The notes under the pieces were generated by a model. The model searched no databases. It worked only from the letters and a program-made list of their open reading frames with translations, and was not told where the DNA came from. Shown one piece after another: positions 15,425-22,624 of a stretch of 52,562 nt of DNA; the first letter of the stretch is position 1; every line of letters starts with the position of its first letter. Position numbers and translations under genes: made by a program. Source of the stretch: Nostoc sp. NMS4 (GTDB lineage: Bacteria; Cyanobacteriota; Cyanobacteriia; Cyanobacteriales; Nostocaceae); assembly GCF_017115095.1 (NCBI RefSeq), contig NZ_JABXKI010000330.1, positions 1 to 52,562 on the forward strand, written 5' to 3'.

Positions 15425-16189
15425 ATGACAAACCTAAATATTTCAATCCAATCTCAGATCAAAGCTACAGTTGAATCAGAAGTAGAATTTTCAGTTAACT
15501 TTGATGATGGTTGGCAGTGGTTAGACTATTCTAAAAAGGCTAATGCTAAAGCTAGCTTTCTTAATTGTGGATTTGTTGAAGAAGTTGACTATATAGTTTT
15601 GCTGGACAATCAGCAAAACCTATCAGGTGGTAGACCTTGTGAAAATATATACCTAACTAAAGATTGTCTGAAAGGTTGGGCAATGATGTCTAATACTTCT
15701 AGAGGTAAGGAAGTCAGAGCTTACTTTATTAAGTGTGAGAAGGAGTTGAAAGAACTCAAGTCTTTGCCTGCTAAACCTGTTGATATTGTATTTATGTTAG
15801 AGCAAGCTGCTACTGCTATTAAAGAGGCACGTGCTTTAGCTGCGATCGCTGAGGAGAAAGTAGTTTACTTAACTCCCAAAGCTGAGGTATACGACATCAT
15901 TGCTGAGGCAGGAGATAACCTTAAGGTTGGTGAAGTAGCTAAACTATTAGGAGTGGCAAACATGGGACCTAATAGACTATTTGATTTCCTTAGGAAGCAA
16001 GAAGTCTTAATGAAGAATAATGAACCTTATTCTAGATATGAGTTTGACTCTAATTACTTTACTTGTATCAGAGGAGTAAAGAATGGATTCAGCTATGTTA
16101 CTACTCTAGTAACTCCTAAAGGTGTTGACTATATTATCAGACTACTACAGAAGAATGGTCACTATGTTCCTTCTAAGTTAGCTGCTTAA
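15425..16189 (+). CDS. Phage antirepressor (AntA-like plus KilA-C-like domains)
   Basis: A 254-residue two-domain protein. Residues 1-115 match the AntA/AntB antirepressor pattern: VNFDDGWQWLDYSKKANAKA, a FVEEVDYIVLL segment, NIYLTKDCLKGWAMMSNT and GKEVRAYFIKCEKEL. After a helical linker, residues 150-254 match the KilA C-terminal (ANT) domain, with VGEVAKLLGVANMGPNRLFD and a final TPKGVDYIIRLL. Such proteins counter a repressor or bind DNA during the switch out of lysogeny. The gene lies between the P1 unit and the polymerase promoter P2. The ATG has no clear ribosome site, as is common in this cassette. Confidence 0.85.
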   Translation: MTNLNISIQSQIKATVESEVEFSVNFDDGWQWLDYSKKANAKASFLNCGFVEEVDYIVLLDNQQNLSGGRPCENIYLTKDCLKGWAMMSNTSRGKEVRAYFIKCEKELKELKSLPAKPVDIVFMLEQAATAIKEARALAAIAEEKVVYLTPKAEVYDIIAEAGDNLKVGEVAKLLGVANMGPNRLFDFLRKQEVLMKNNEPYSRYEFDSNYFTCIRGVKNGFSYVTTLVTPKGVDYIIRLLQKNGHYVPSKLAA

Positions 16190-16271
16190 TTCTAATACTA
16201 ACTCAATAATCTAATCACAGGGGACTTTAAATAAGTCCTCTTTTTTATTATTTACTAATGCTTAATTAGTG

Positions 16272-16311
16272 TCACTTTTATGTGGCCGTTTGTAGCACAA
16301 CTTGCTATAAT
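16272..16311 (+). promoter_or_regulatory. Promoter P2 of the polymerase-like gene
   Basis: TATAAT at 16,306-16,311 with TGGCCG 17 bp upstream (16,283-16,288), preceded by CACTTTTATGTGG. Spacing and sequence match P1 (15,092-15,133) almost base for base in the operator and -35 region, so the two promoters probably share a regulator. Confidence 0.65.
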
Positions 16312-16364
16312 GGTAGGTATAAGAAACAAATTTATATTTAACTTTAATATTTTAATTTAAGATT

Positions 16365-18014
16365 ATGACAGCTACTAAAGTAAAGAAATCAGCTCCAGTT
16401 TGTAAAGGTTATATAATTTCAAGTTACAGAGTTCTTAAGTCTCAGTTAGATTTTGTTAATAGTTTATTAGATGTTGTTGATGAAGGCACTGGAGCTTTAT
16501 TATGTAATAAGAATACTAGAACTTTATTCTGCCACATCTTAGTTAGTGTTATTATCAGCATCAAGAAGATTGAATGGATTCCAGTATCTTCAACCTTAAT
16601 TAAAAAGGAGATTCAGAAAGCAAGCTGGAAGGTTCTACAAGAATTAGGTTTAATTGAAGTAACTAACTACTCACATGAGAATGGGTTATCTAGAGAGTTC
16701 AAGGTCACTGATGTTATCCTAGACCGCTTCCTAGAGTTATCTAATTTATCCCCTGAGGAAATTATTAACAGCACTAAATATAATTTATTCACTGGTAAAA
16801 AATCTGATAGCAAGTTAACTAACCAAAAGTATGATGAGAATAGAAATGAAGAACCTATATTGATCACTAGTGCAATTGACTTAATAAAGCACGGTTTCTT
16901 TAATATGAAGGCTATCATTGTACATTTAGATGAGTTAACCAGAGAAGAAAATAAAGCTGCTGAAGAATATGGGCAGTATTCTAAAGAGCATAAGAAAGCT
17001 AGAGCTAGGCTTATTAATGATGACCACTGCTTTAAAGCTATCCTCAACCAGTCTCCTGTTAAAATAAGTGAAGAGATATGGTGCTACAGCCCTGCTTATA
17101 GAATTCAAATGAGTGGAAGGGTTAGCCACATCTTAGGAGGGTTACAATCCGCTAGTAGAAGAATGAAGGCTGCTGCTTATATGGGAATAGAAGATTTAAG
17201 AAACTACGATTTGAAAGCTTCTCAAGTTAGTGGATTAATTCAACAATTTAAATGGGCTAAATTAGACTCAGCTTGGTTAGAAGACTATAGAGAAAATCCT
17301 AATGCTAAAAGGGACTATGCATCTCAAATTGGTATCAGTGTAGATTGCTGGAAGAAGTGCCTTTGTGCCCTAATGTTTGGAGCTTATGTATCTACTGCTA
17401 ACGATCGCACTAAAGGTAAGTTGAAGGACTTAGAGGGTACAGAAGAGGGGCAACCTAAGCAGAAGTTAAATGCAATAATGGATTCTTTATTTGAGGAAGC
17501 TGAAGGAGATATCACATTAGCTTTAGAATACATCACTAAATTTGAGGAAGCTGTAGCTCCTTTAAAAGTAGAAATTGGTAAGTGGCACACCTGGTTACTA
17601 GACACCTGGGTAATTAAAGTGGGTTACTTAGCTAAGGATGGAAAGTGTTATGTTAAAAATCCTACAGGTAAGAAACTATGTATAACTGACTTAAATAGAG
17701 ACTACCCATTATGGAAAGTAAAAGCTATGGTTTCTGCTTTTGTTCTCCAAGGTCAGGAATCCTGCTTTATTCATAACCTGACATTGGCAAGTATTGAATA
17801 TAACTTTCAGGTTATAAGTAATGAGCATGATGGTGTAGTAACCCTTGGTGTGATACCTCAAGCGGCAATTGATAAGGCTGCTGTTATGTCAGGGTTAGAA
17901 GGAGCCATCTTAGAAGAGAAAGCTTTAGAAGGAATAGAATTGATAGCAGAACTTATAGAGAGAGAAGATAGTTCAGGAGAATTAGAAGCAGAGGAACTAC
18001 TAAATTACTTCTAA
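16365..18014 (+). CDS. Winged-helix plus family-A-like polymerase palm protein (putative replicase)
   Basis: A 549-residue protein. About residues 65-115 look like a winged helix (SSTLIKKEIQKASWKVLQEL...). The C-terminal half carries, in correct order, the signatures of a family-A polymerase palm and fingers: motif A NYDLKASQVSG (D282), motif B KKCLCALMFGAY (K330, F338, G339), the Q-G motif VLQGQESCF (Q462, G463) and motif C SNEHDGVV (H488, D489). The K+8 spacing to F-G in motif B equals the T7 RNA polymerase spacing, while the A-to-B distance (48) is closer to DNA polymerase I. There is no exonuclease domain. I infer a primer-making or replicative polymerase of the phage or of a plasmid-like module; a known plasmid Rep family cannot be excluded. 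It has its own promoter (P2) and a terminator. Confidence 0.65.
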   Translation: MTATKVKKSAPVCKGYIISSYRVLKSQLDFVNSLLDVVDEGTGALLCNKNTRTLFCHILVSVIISIKKIEWIPVSSTLIKKEIQKASWKVLQELGLIEVTNYSHENGLSREFKVTDVILDRFLELSNLSPEEIINSTKYNLFTGKKSDSKLTNQKYDENRNEEPILITSAIDLIKHGFFNMKAIIVHLDELTREENKAAEEYGQYSKEHKKARARLINDDHCFKAILNQSPVKISEEIWCYSPAYRIQMSGRVSHILGGLQSASRRMKAAAYMGIEDLRNYDLKASQVSGLIQQFKWAKLDSAWLEDYRENPNAKRDYASQIGISVDCWKKCLCALMFGAYVSTANDRTKGKLKDLEGTEEGQPKQKLNAIMDSLFEEAEGDITLALEYITKFEEAVAPLKVEIGKWHTWLLDTWVIKVGYLAKDGKCYVKNPTGKKLCITDLNRDYPLWKVKAMVSAFVLQGQESCFIHNLTLASIEYNFQVISNEHDGVVTLGVIPQAAIDKAAVMSGLEGAILEEKALEGIELIAELIEREDSSGELEAEELLNYF

Positions 18015-18025
18015 AGCTGAAGATT

Positions 18026-18275
18026 ACTTGACAGCCCCGTTGGGGAAACATAAGGGGTGGAGGAGCTTAAGCTTTGCCGCCCCTTTTTCAATTTTCTTAG
18101 GTAAAAGGTAACAGAGGAAAAGTAAGGTAAATAGAAAGGGGAAATAGATAACTAGAGAAGATAAGAAAGGTATAGATAGCAAGGCATAGTATAGGTGATT
18201 ATTTATAGAGTAAAATAATGGCTGAAAGGTTTACCTAGTAAAGGTTACAGAGTTTTAAAATTGCTTCGTTTTAAC
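18026..18275 (+). repeat. Direct repeat unit D (right copy of about 250 nt)
   Basis: It has the same block order as unit C: hairpin (CCCC-GTT-GGGG), G-rich tail, terminator, TTTTTCAATTTTCT, a purine-rich tract, AGTATAGGTGATTATTT, a GTTACAG block, and TAAAATTGCTTCGTTTTAAC at 18,275. The hairpin stems differ from C but keep pairing, and the end blocks are nearly identical. The two units flank the cassette of four genes. Confidence 0.75.
18054..18088 (+). terminator. Terminator of the polymerase-like gene
   Basis: GGGGTGG (18,054-18,060) pairs with CCGCCCC (18,077-18,083, one G-T pair), with AGCTTAAGCT inside the loop, then TTTTT. It starts 40 nt after the stop codon at 18,014 and is part of repeat unit D. 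Confidence 0.8.
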
Positions 18276-18290
18276 TTATAAATCACCTTA

Positions 18291-18621
18291 GTTTCAGGCC
18301 CCATAAGTCAAGATTCCTTCTCATGCGATCGCACCAAATAGTCAACTAATTATAGTAATATTCACCATAAGTAAACTAACCACAGTAAACATTAGGTGTG
18401 AAATCTACAGTAGGAAAACATTAAGGTAAATTGGTAAAGTTTACTATTTAAATTACCCTGTCTCAGGTAACTACAACTAAGGGATATTGGGTGCGATCGC
18501 TACTGGTAGAAACCTAAATGGTGCAGTAATCCTCAACCCACTCATACGCCGTAGGCTGCTAAGGTACCACAGTAACAGTTACCCCAGCCTATAGCATTCT
18601 GTCCTGTAGGGGGCCTGAAAC
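18291..18621. repeat. Segment bounded by a 12-bp perfect inverted repeat
   Basis: GTTTCAGGCCCC at 18,291-18,302 is the exact reverse complement of 18,610-18,621. The 307 nt between them hold no gene. They hold several AGTAAAC/ACAGTAA-type short repeats and two HIP1 sites, which could be binding sites (iterons) of a replication protein, or the remnant of a small mobile element; no target duplication is seen. Confidence 0.45.
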
Positions 18622-18704
18622 CAGGATGTCTTAATTCAGTAGCCTCACCAGTGGAACCCCTGCAGAATCCCGGTATAGTTGATAAATTATACAAGGTTAC
18701 TACT

Positions 18705-18971
18705 ATGTTGAAAGAGAGAAAAGAGGCTATTGAAATTTTATTTAATTTATATAAGGAAGTCTTTGGATTATACCCAAAGACTGAAAATCTTATATTATCC
18801 TTTAGTAATAAGGATTACAGAAACGATCTTAGTGAAATAGGTTTAGCAATTTATAAGTACATAGAACATATAGCAAGTCAAGAGAATGTTTCATTTATAA
18901 ATTCTGAAGGTAATTATGATTCTGATAAAATAGAACAATTTCTTAAAGAAGAAGATTTAAAACAAAACTAA
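18705..18971 (+). CDS. Hypothetical small protein
   Basis: An 88-residue helical, charged protein starting MLKERKEAIEILFNLYKEVF. I chose the ATG at 18,705, which has AAGG 8 nt upstream, over a GTG at 18,651 with no ribosome site. The product is rich in Lys, Glu and Asn and has no recognised domain. It follows the right repeat unit, about 690 nt after the polymerase-like gene, and may be part of the same early or replication module. Confidence 0.5.
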   Translation: MLKERKEAIEILFNLYKEVFGLYPKTENLILSFSNKDYRNDLSEIGLAIYKYIEHIASQENVSFINSEGNYDSDKIEQFLKEEDLKQN

Positions 18972-19070
18972 CCTGCACCTATAGATTTCTAGATTGAGCA
19001 GCCCGCCTTGTAGCGATCGCACCATACAGGAAATTTCAAGGCTATAATGTACCAACTTACTAGTCACACA

Positions 19071-19160
19071 GCAGTAACTCCTATCTGCAGATGGTTGTAG
19101 TTTAACTGTGTAAAACGCTGATGCAGTAACTCCTCTTCTTGGAAGGGTCGTAGTTTAACT
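19071..19160 (+). repeat. Tandem pair of hairpin-forming 37-nt repeats
   Basis: Two copies (19,071-19,107 and 19,123-19,160, period 52) share GCAGTAACTCCT at the left and GTAGTTTAACT at the right. The middle differs in sequence but keeps the same fold: CC-bulged T-ATC-TGCA-GAT-GG in the first and CC-bulged T-CTTC-TTG-GAAG-GG in the second. This is the pattern expected for a conserved structure. The surrounding 18,972-20,090 has no convincing gene, only weak inverted repeats (for example CCCTTAA...TTAAGGG at 19,551-19,580). Confidence 0.6.
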
Positions 19161-20090
19161 TTAGTGCGGCTACATATAGAATAAGCACCCCCAAGCTAGG
19201 TTAACCTCTTAGTCTTTCTTAACTTAATTGCTTAGTGAGTTACCAAGGGTAAGCCATCTACATAAGCGATCGCTGCAAGTATGGTTTCACTAAGTATAAA
19301 TACTACTGAAGTTTGGGCGGCACTATTAATAGAGAGAGAAGAGAGACACCCACAGTAGATAACATAAGAAGAGAACTGGCAGTAGAAATCTCAACAGATA
19401 TTTTGAATAGTTATCTCCCTATCCCTGAACTTTTAAGAAATCACAGCCACAGAAAACTTCAGTCTCAGATTTCTATTCAATATTACTTAATATGCTAACT
19501 ATTAGGTTTACTAACAATAGATATCTTCATAAAGAAAAGTGATTGAATACCCCTTAAGCATAAGGATAATTTGTTAAGGGAACTTGAGTAGGATTCTTAA
19601 AAGTTAGCTAAACCTTAACTGAATCACCCATCTATGCACAGACCACCACAAGGATCAACACGTTGCTGTTACTATAGTTCAGGTATATTTGTGTGGTAGA
19701 AAATACAGGCTGCTTGTAGGTCTTCTCAGGTGTAGTTGATTAGTCAGTTATCACATTCCTCTATACTCTTACCCTGGATAAGTGGGGATATTATATATTT
19801 TAGTGGGTGATTATATCTCTATGTGATTATTAATGAGGCGGCTTGAAATAATTTATCACACCAAAAATGGTTAGCTTAATTATTTGTAGAGAAGTAAGCT
19901 ATTAACCCACCACACACAGAGTAATGAACATACTGTAGGGAAAATAATTGAGATAAGTCATCTACGTATCTATCTCTATTATTTCTTTTAATTTAAGTTA
20001 GATAAAATGGCTATAATCCTTGCTGTAGAACAATTGCAGTTCTGCTTCTCTAAAAATAGATCCAGACTATCAATAGAACTAGACAGGTTA

Positions 20091-20732
20091 CTAGTGTAGC
20101 TTTTTATACTCATTGTTTAAGATTACATTAATATATTTGATTTCATATCCTTGCTCATTTAGAAGAGAGATTAGATTTAAAGCATCTGCATGAATATGAG
20201 GCGCTACTAGTTTTCCTCGAAATCTATCAGTATCTTTAAGATAACGTAGTAGCTGCCCAACAGAGTTGCAATCTATGGTGTGTCTTTTAAGTTCAACTAC
20301 TTCATCAATGGTGATGATATCTGCTCTCCCAGAATCCAATTTAAGTTGCCTCTGCCCACCAAAGTTAAATTGATACTCACTTTCTATATCAACCTCTCTA
20401 AAGACCATACCTGTAGGCTGTAAACAAGTATTTAAAACTAAGTAGGAGTATGCACCTAAATGATCTGCAACCCATAATTGACGGGCTTTTGGTATAGTTT
20501 CCTCATATCTATAATTAAAGTTATATTTAAAAATCTTTAACCTCTCCCCTGTTAATAACTCAAACTTTCCTGGTAGACCACACTTCCCATTTACTATAAA
20601 ATTCTTAGCAAAATCTTTTGAATCTTTTCCTTTAGCCTTTGCTAAGTGACCCACTACAAACTTCATTTCACCTTCAAATAAAATCCATTGAAGGTTATAT
20701 CTTTTAATTAGAAAACTTAATTGTTCTAACAC
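20091..20732 (-). CDS. PD-(D/E)XK-like nuclease with an AYSYLV motif (smaller paralog)
   Basis: A 213-residue protein related to the one at 11,150-12,265. Shared blocks are NLQWILF / NLKWVSD, TGERLKIFK / EGEKLANFK, and LWVADHLGAYSYLV (residues 86-99). The nuclease core is clearer here: RADIITIDEVVELKRHT (D138, E147, K149) followed by VGQLLRYL (Q160), the D-ExK-Q arrangement of PD-(D/E)XK enzymes. The only start is a GTG at 20,732, yet homology to the larger paralog continues upstream (PDAAKTVLEQL), so the N-terminus may be eroded or use an unusual start. It lacks the paralog's C-terminal extension. It lies between the integrase operon and the cassette. Confidence 0.65.
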   Translation of the reverse strand: MLEQLSFLIKRYNLQWILFEGEMKFVVGHLAKAKGKDSKDFAKNFIVNGKCGLPGKFELLTGERLKIFKYNFNYRYEETIPKARQLWVADHLGAYSYLVLNTCLQPTGMVFREVDIESEYQFNFGGQRQLKLDSGRADIITIDEVVELKRHTIDCNSVGQLLRYLKDTDRFRGKLVAPHIHADALNLISLLNEQGYEIKYINVILNNEYKKLH

Positions 20733-20804
20733 TGTCTTTGCTGCATCAGGCTGCTTTTTTAAATAAATTTGATTATACCTAATAATGAGTAGTCTTTAAG
20801 TTTC

Positions 20805-20975
20805 CTATTTATCTTCACCCTTAATTTCATCTTCTTCCTCAATAAAAAGTATGCTTTCCCAAATTATGCCGTCCATTCTTCGCAGAATCTTCCCATCAGC
20901 AAAACGAACTTCACACCCATCATGCATTACGCTTAGTAGCTCCAAGTAATGTTTAAGCAAATCAAGGTCTCTCAT
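20805..20975 (-). CDS. Small acidic protein next to the integrase gene
   Basis: A 56-residue protein, MRDLDLLKHYLELLSVMHDG to EEEDEIKGEDK, with a strong ribosome site (AAGGAG, 6 nt before the ATG). The N-terminus is helical, the middle beta-type, and the C-terminus strongly acidic. It lies 66 nt after the integrase stop on the same strand and probably shares its transcript. Excisionases are often encoded beside integrases and are of this size, but they are usually basic, so I leave the function open. Confidence 0.65.
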   Translation of the reverse strand: MRDLDLLKHYLELLSVMHDGCEVRFADGKILRRMDGIIWESILFIEEEDEIKGEDK

Positions 20976-21041
20976 AATAACTCCTTGTTTATTTGATTGA
21001 TGTATATATTAAAGTTCAGGCAGCTTAGGTTTTCCTTAGTT

Positions 21042-22463
21042 TTAATTACCTGTTAGTAGGGAAGATATTTCACCTTCAGTTAAACCAAATATAGCGGCTA
21101 ATAACTTTACTGATTTCTTATCATCAGCACATCCTAACTGTTTAGCAATAGTTATAGCTGATTGTAATGGAATAACTTGGTTATTAGATTGAGTCAATAA
21201 GTCTAATGTAGTTTGAGTAGTGCGCCGCTTCTTATAGGTAGAATCATTCATGGCAGGAGAGTGACCTAGTGACATTGCTCTCTTTTCTAATGAAACGTTT
21301 GACATTATCCCATGTAAATTAGATAGATGTCTGAGAGCATGAGTTTGTGTGAACTTACCCTTTAGCCAGGTAGTTAAATTATTTCTAGCAGTTTTAGTGT
21401 ATTTATGTCTTATTGAAACAGGATTATCTGTATTTAAAGTGAGTGTAGGTAACTGACCTGATTTAATTTCCAGCTTATTAATTAGGTCATTATGTTTAGG
21501 TGGTACTAATGGGATAGATAATCTGTAGCCAGTTTTGGTGGTTGTTCCTAGTAAAGTTTCATTACCAACTACGACCACCATACCTAGATTAGTAGGGTCA
21601 TTTAAGGCAGGTATAGTTACACCATCTTTAGTTGTAAAAGGTTGGTCAATATTTTTAACAGCAAATACTTCACTAATTCTCAATCCGTAGATTACCTGCA
21701 TTGAGAAAACAAATAACCAAGACTTACGTGACTCAATCCTATACCTTTTATCATTTGCAGGAACATCTAGTATTTGCTCCCTCATCTGCAAGAAATCATC
21801 AAGAGATATATTTTGTAAATCCTGCTTAAACTTAACTTGGGTTGCATTAATTTTCTCAAGTTCTTTGTAGGAATTCTCTTGATTATTAAGCTGGGCTAAT
21901 TTCTTCATTGCTCTCACACACATTTTGAAGTTTTTAGTCCCCTTCTCCTTTGAATTAATAACTTGTAATATATCTGTAATATTAAATACTTTATCTAAGG
22001 GAAGGCTTTTATAGAACCTACCATAAGCATCATTCCAGCATGATTGATGAGAAGGATTACTTTTATCCCTTACTCCCTTTTTCCTCACATTATTCCAAAA
22101 ATAATCCTCTGCTACCTGAATAGACTGCTTAAAGGTAATTAGGTTATTTTGGATTATATTTTTAGCGAGAATGGTTTGGTCATACCAACTCCAGAACTCT
22201 GTTTCAGTGGAAAAGCTATTTAAAGCCTCAGCCACCTTTTTAGCTTTTTGGAGGGCTTCAACTATTCCCAGTTGAGTAAAGGTACACCCACAAGCTTTAG
22301 CTACCCGCTTAGTTCCTAATTTAAACTGAATTAGTATGTAGGTGCCATAAGGCTTAGTTTCTCTTTTCAGCCCAACTCCAGGAGGGGCCTGCTTTTGAAC
22401 ATCCTTAAATAAGGCTAGTAAGCGTTCAAAGCCAATTAAATTGTCTGAAGAATCGTCTCTCAT
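21042..22463 (-). CDS. Prophage tyrosine recombinase (integrase)
   Basis: A 473-residue tyrosine recombinase. The catalytic domain shows R262 (YGLRISEV), a likely K310, H375 and R378 in THALRHL, H401 in LGHSPAMN, and the nucleophile Y410 in DSTYKKRR, with correct spacing. The N-terminal half contains an AP2-like or arm-binding part and a SAM-like core-binding domain (about residues 105-190). It integrates and excises the prophage by site-specific recombination. It is the last phage gene before the host kinase gene, so the attachment site should lie in 22,464-22,620. A 10-bp inverted repeat sits just upstream of the ATG. Confidence 0.92.
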   Translation of the reverse strand: MRDDSSDNLIGFERLLALFKDVQKQAPPGVGLKRETKPYGTYILIQFKLGTKRVAKACGCTFTQLGIVEALQKAKKVAEALNSFSTETEFWSWYDQTILAKNIIQNNLITFKQSIQVAEDYFWNNVRKKGVRDKSNPSHQSCWNDAYGRFYKSLPLDKVFNITDILQVINSKEKGTKNFKMCVRAMKKLAQLNNQENSYKELEKINATQVKFKQDLQNISLDDFLQMREQILDVPANDKRYRIESRKSWLFVFSMQVIYGLRISEVFAVKNIDQPFTTKDGVTIPALNDPTNLGMVVVVGNETLLGTTTKTGYRLSIPLVPPKHNDLINKLEIKSGQLPTLTLNTDNPVSIRHKYTKTARNNLTTWLKGKFTQTHALRHLSNLHGIMSNVSLEKRAMSLGHSPAMNDSTYKKRRTTQTTLDLLTQSNNQVIPLQSAITIAKQLGCADDKKSVKLLAAIFGLTEGEISSLLTGN

Positions 22464-22465
22464 TT

Positions 22466-22498
22466 ATCTCTCAATAAGGGATGGAACCATTGAGAGAT
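22466..22498. promoter_or_regulatory. 10-bp inverted repeat just upstream of the integrase start
   Basis: ATCTCTCAAT (22,466-22,475) and ATTGAGAGAT (22,489-22,498) are exact reverse complements with a 13-nt spacer, starting 2 nt before the integrase ATG. It could be an operator for integrase control, an arm-type site, or an mRNA hairpin hiding the ribosome site. A second, 7-bp hairpin (AACCCTT / AGGGGTT) lies at 22,508-22,526. Confidence 0.6.
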
Positions 22499-22531
22499 AT
22501 TAGTGAGAACCCTTATTTTAGGGGTTATTCG

Positions 22532-22565
22532 TGTAATGGATGCTACCGTTGAGCTAGTCACCCGC
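22532..22565 (-). other. tRNA-5'-half-like sequence, possible attachment site
   Basis: On the minus strand the sequence reads GCGGGTGACTAGCTCAACGG, then TAGCATCC. The first 7 nt look like an acceptor arm and the rest like a D-arm (TAGCTCAACGGTAG). No matching anticodon arm or 3' half follows, so this is not a functional tRNA. Integrases of this kind often use tRNA genes, and the place (between integrase and host gene) fits an attachment-site remnant. Confidence 0.35.
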
Positions 22566-22624
22566 ACGATTAAAAATCATAGCACAACTCTGATAATTTA
22601 GCTAGTGCTGCGCCCAAAAACGAG

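Noticed and set aside
18291..18621. Insertion sequence
   Set aside because: Inverted ends but no transposase and no target-site duplication visible.
19071..19160. CRISPR array
   Set aside because: Only two copies, the middles fold on themselves instead of being unrelated spacers, and no cas genes are near.
19313..19498. 61-codon plus-strand frame
   Set aside because: Unusual TTG-type start, no ribosome site, no family likeness; not enough to call a gene.
20007..20099. 30-codon plus-strand frame overlapping the end of the smaller nuclease gene
   Set aside because: No ribosome site and convergent overlap with a real gene.
22500..22570. Complete tRNA gene at the phage-host junction
   Set aside because: Acceptor and D-arm likeness on the minus strand, but no anticodon stem, no T-arm at the right distance and no 3' acceptor match.
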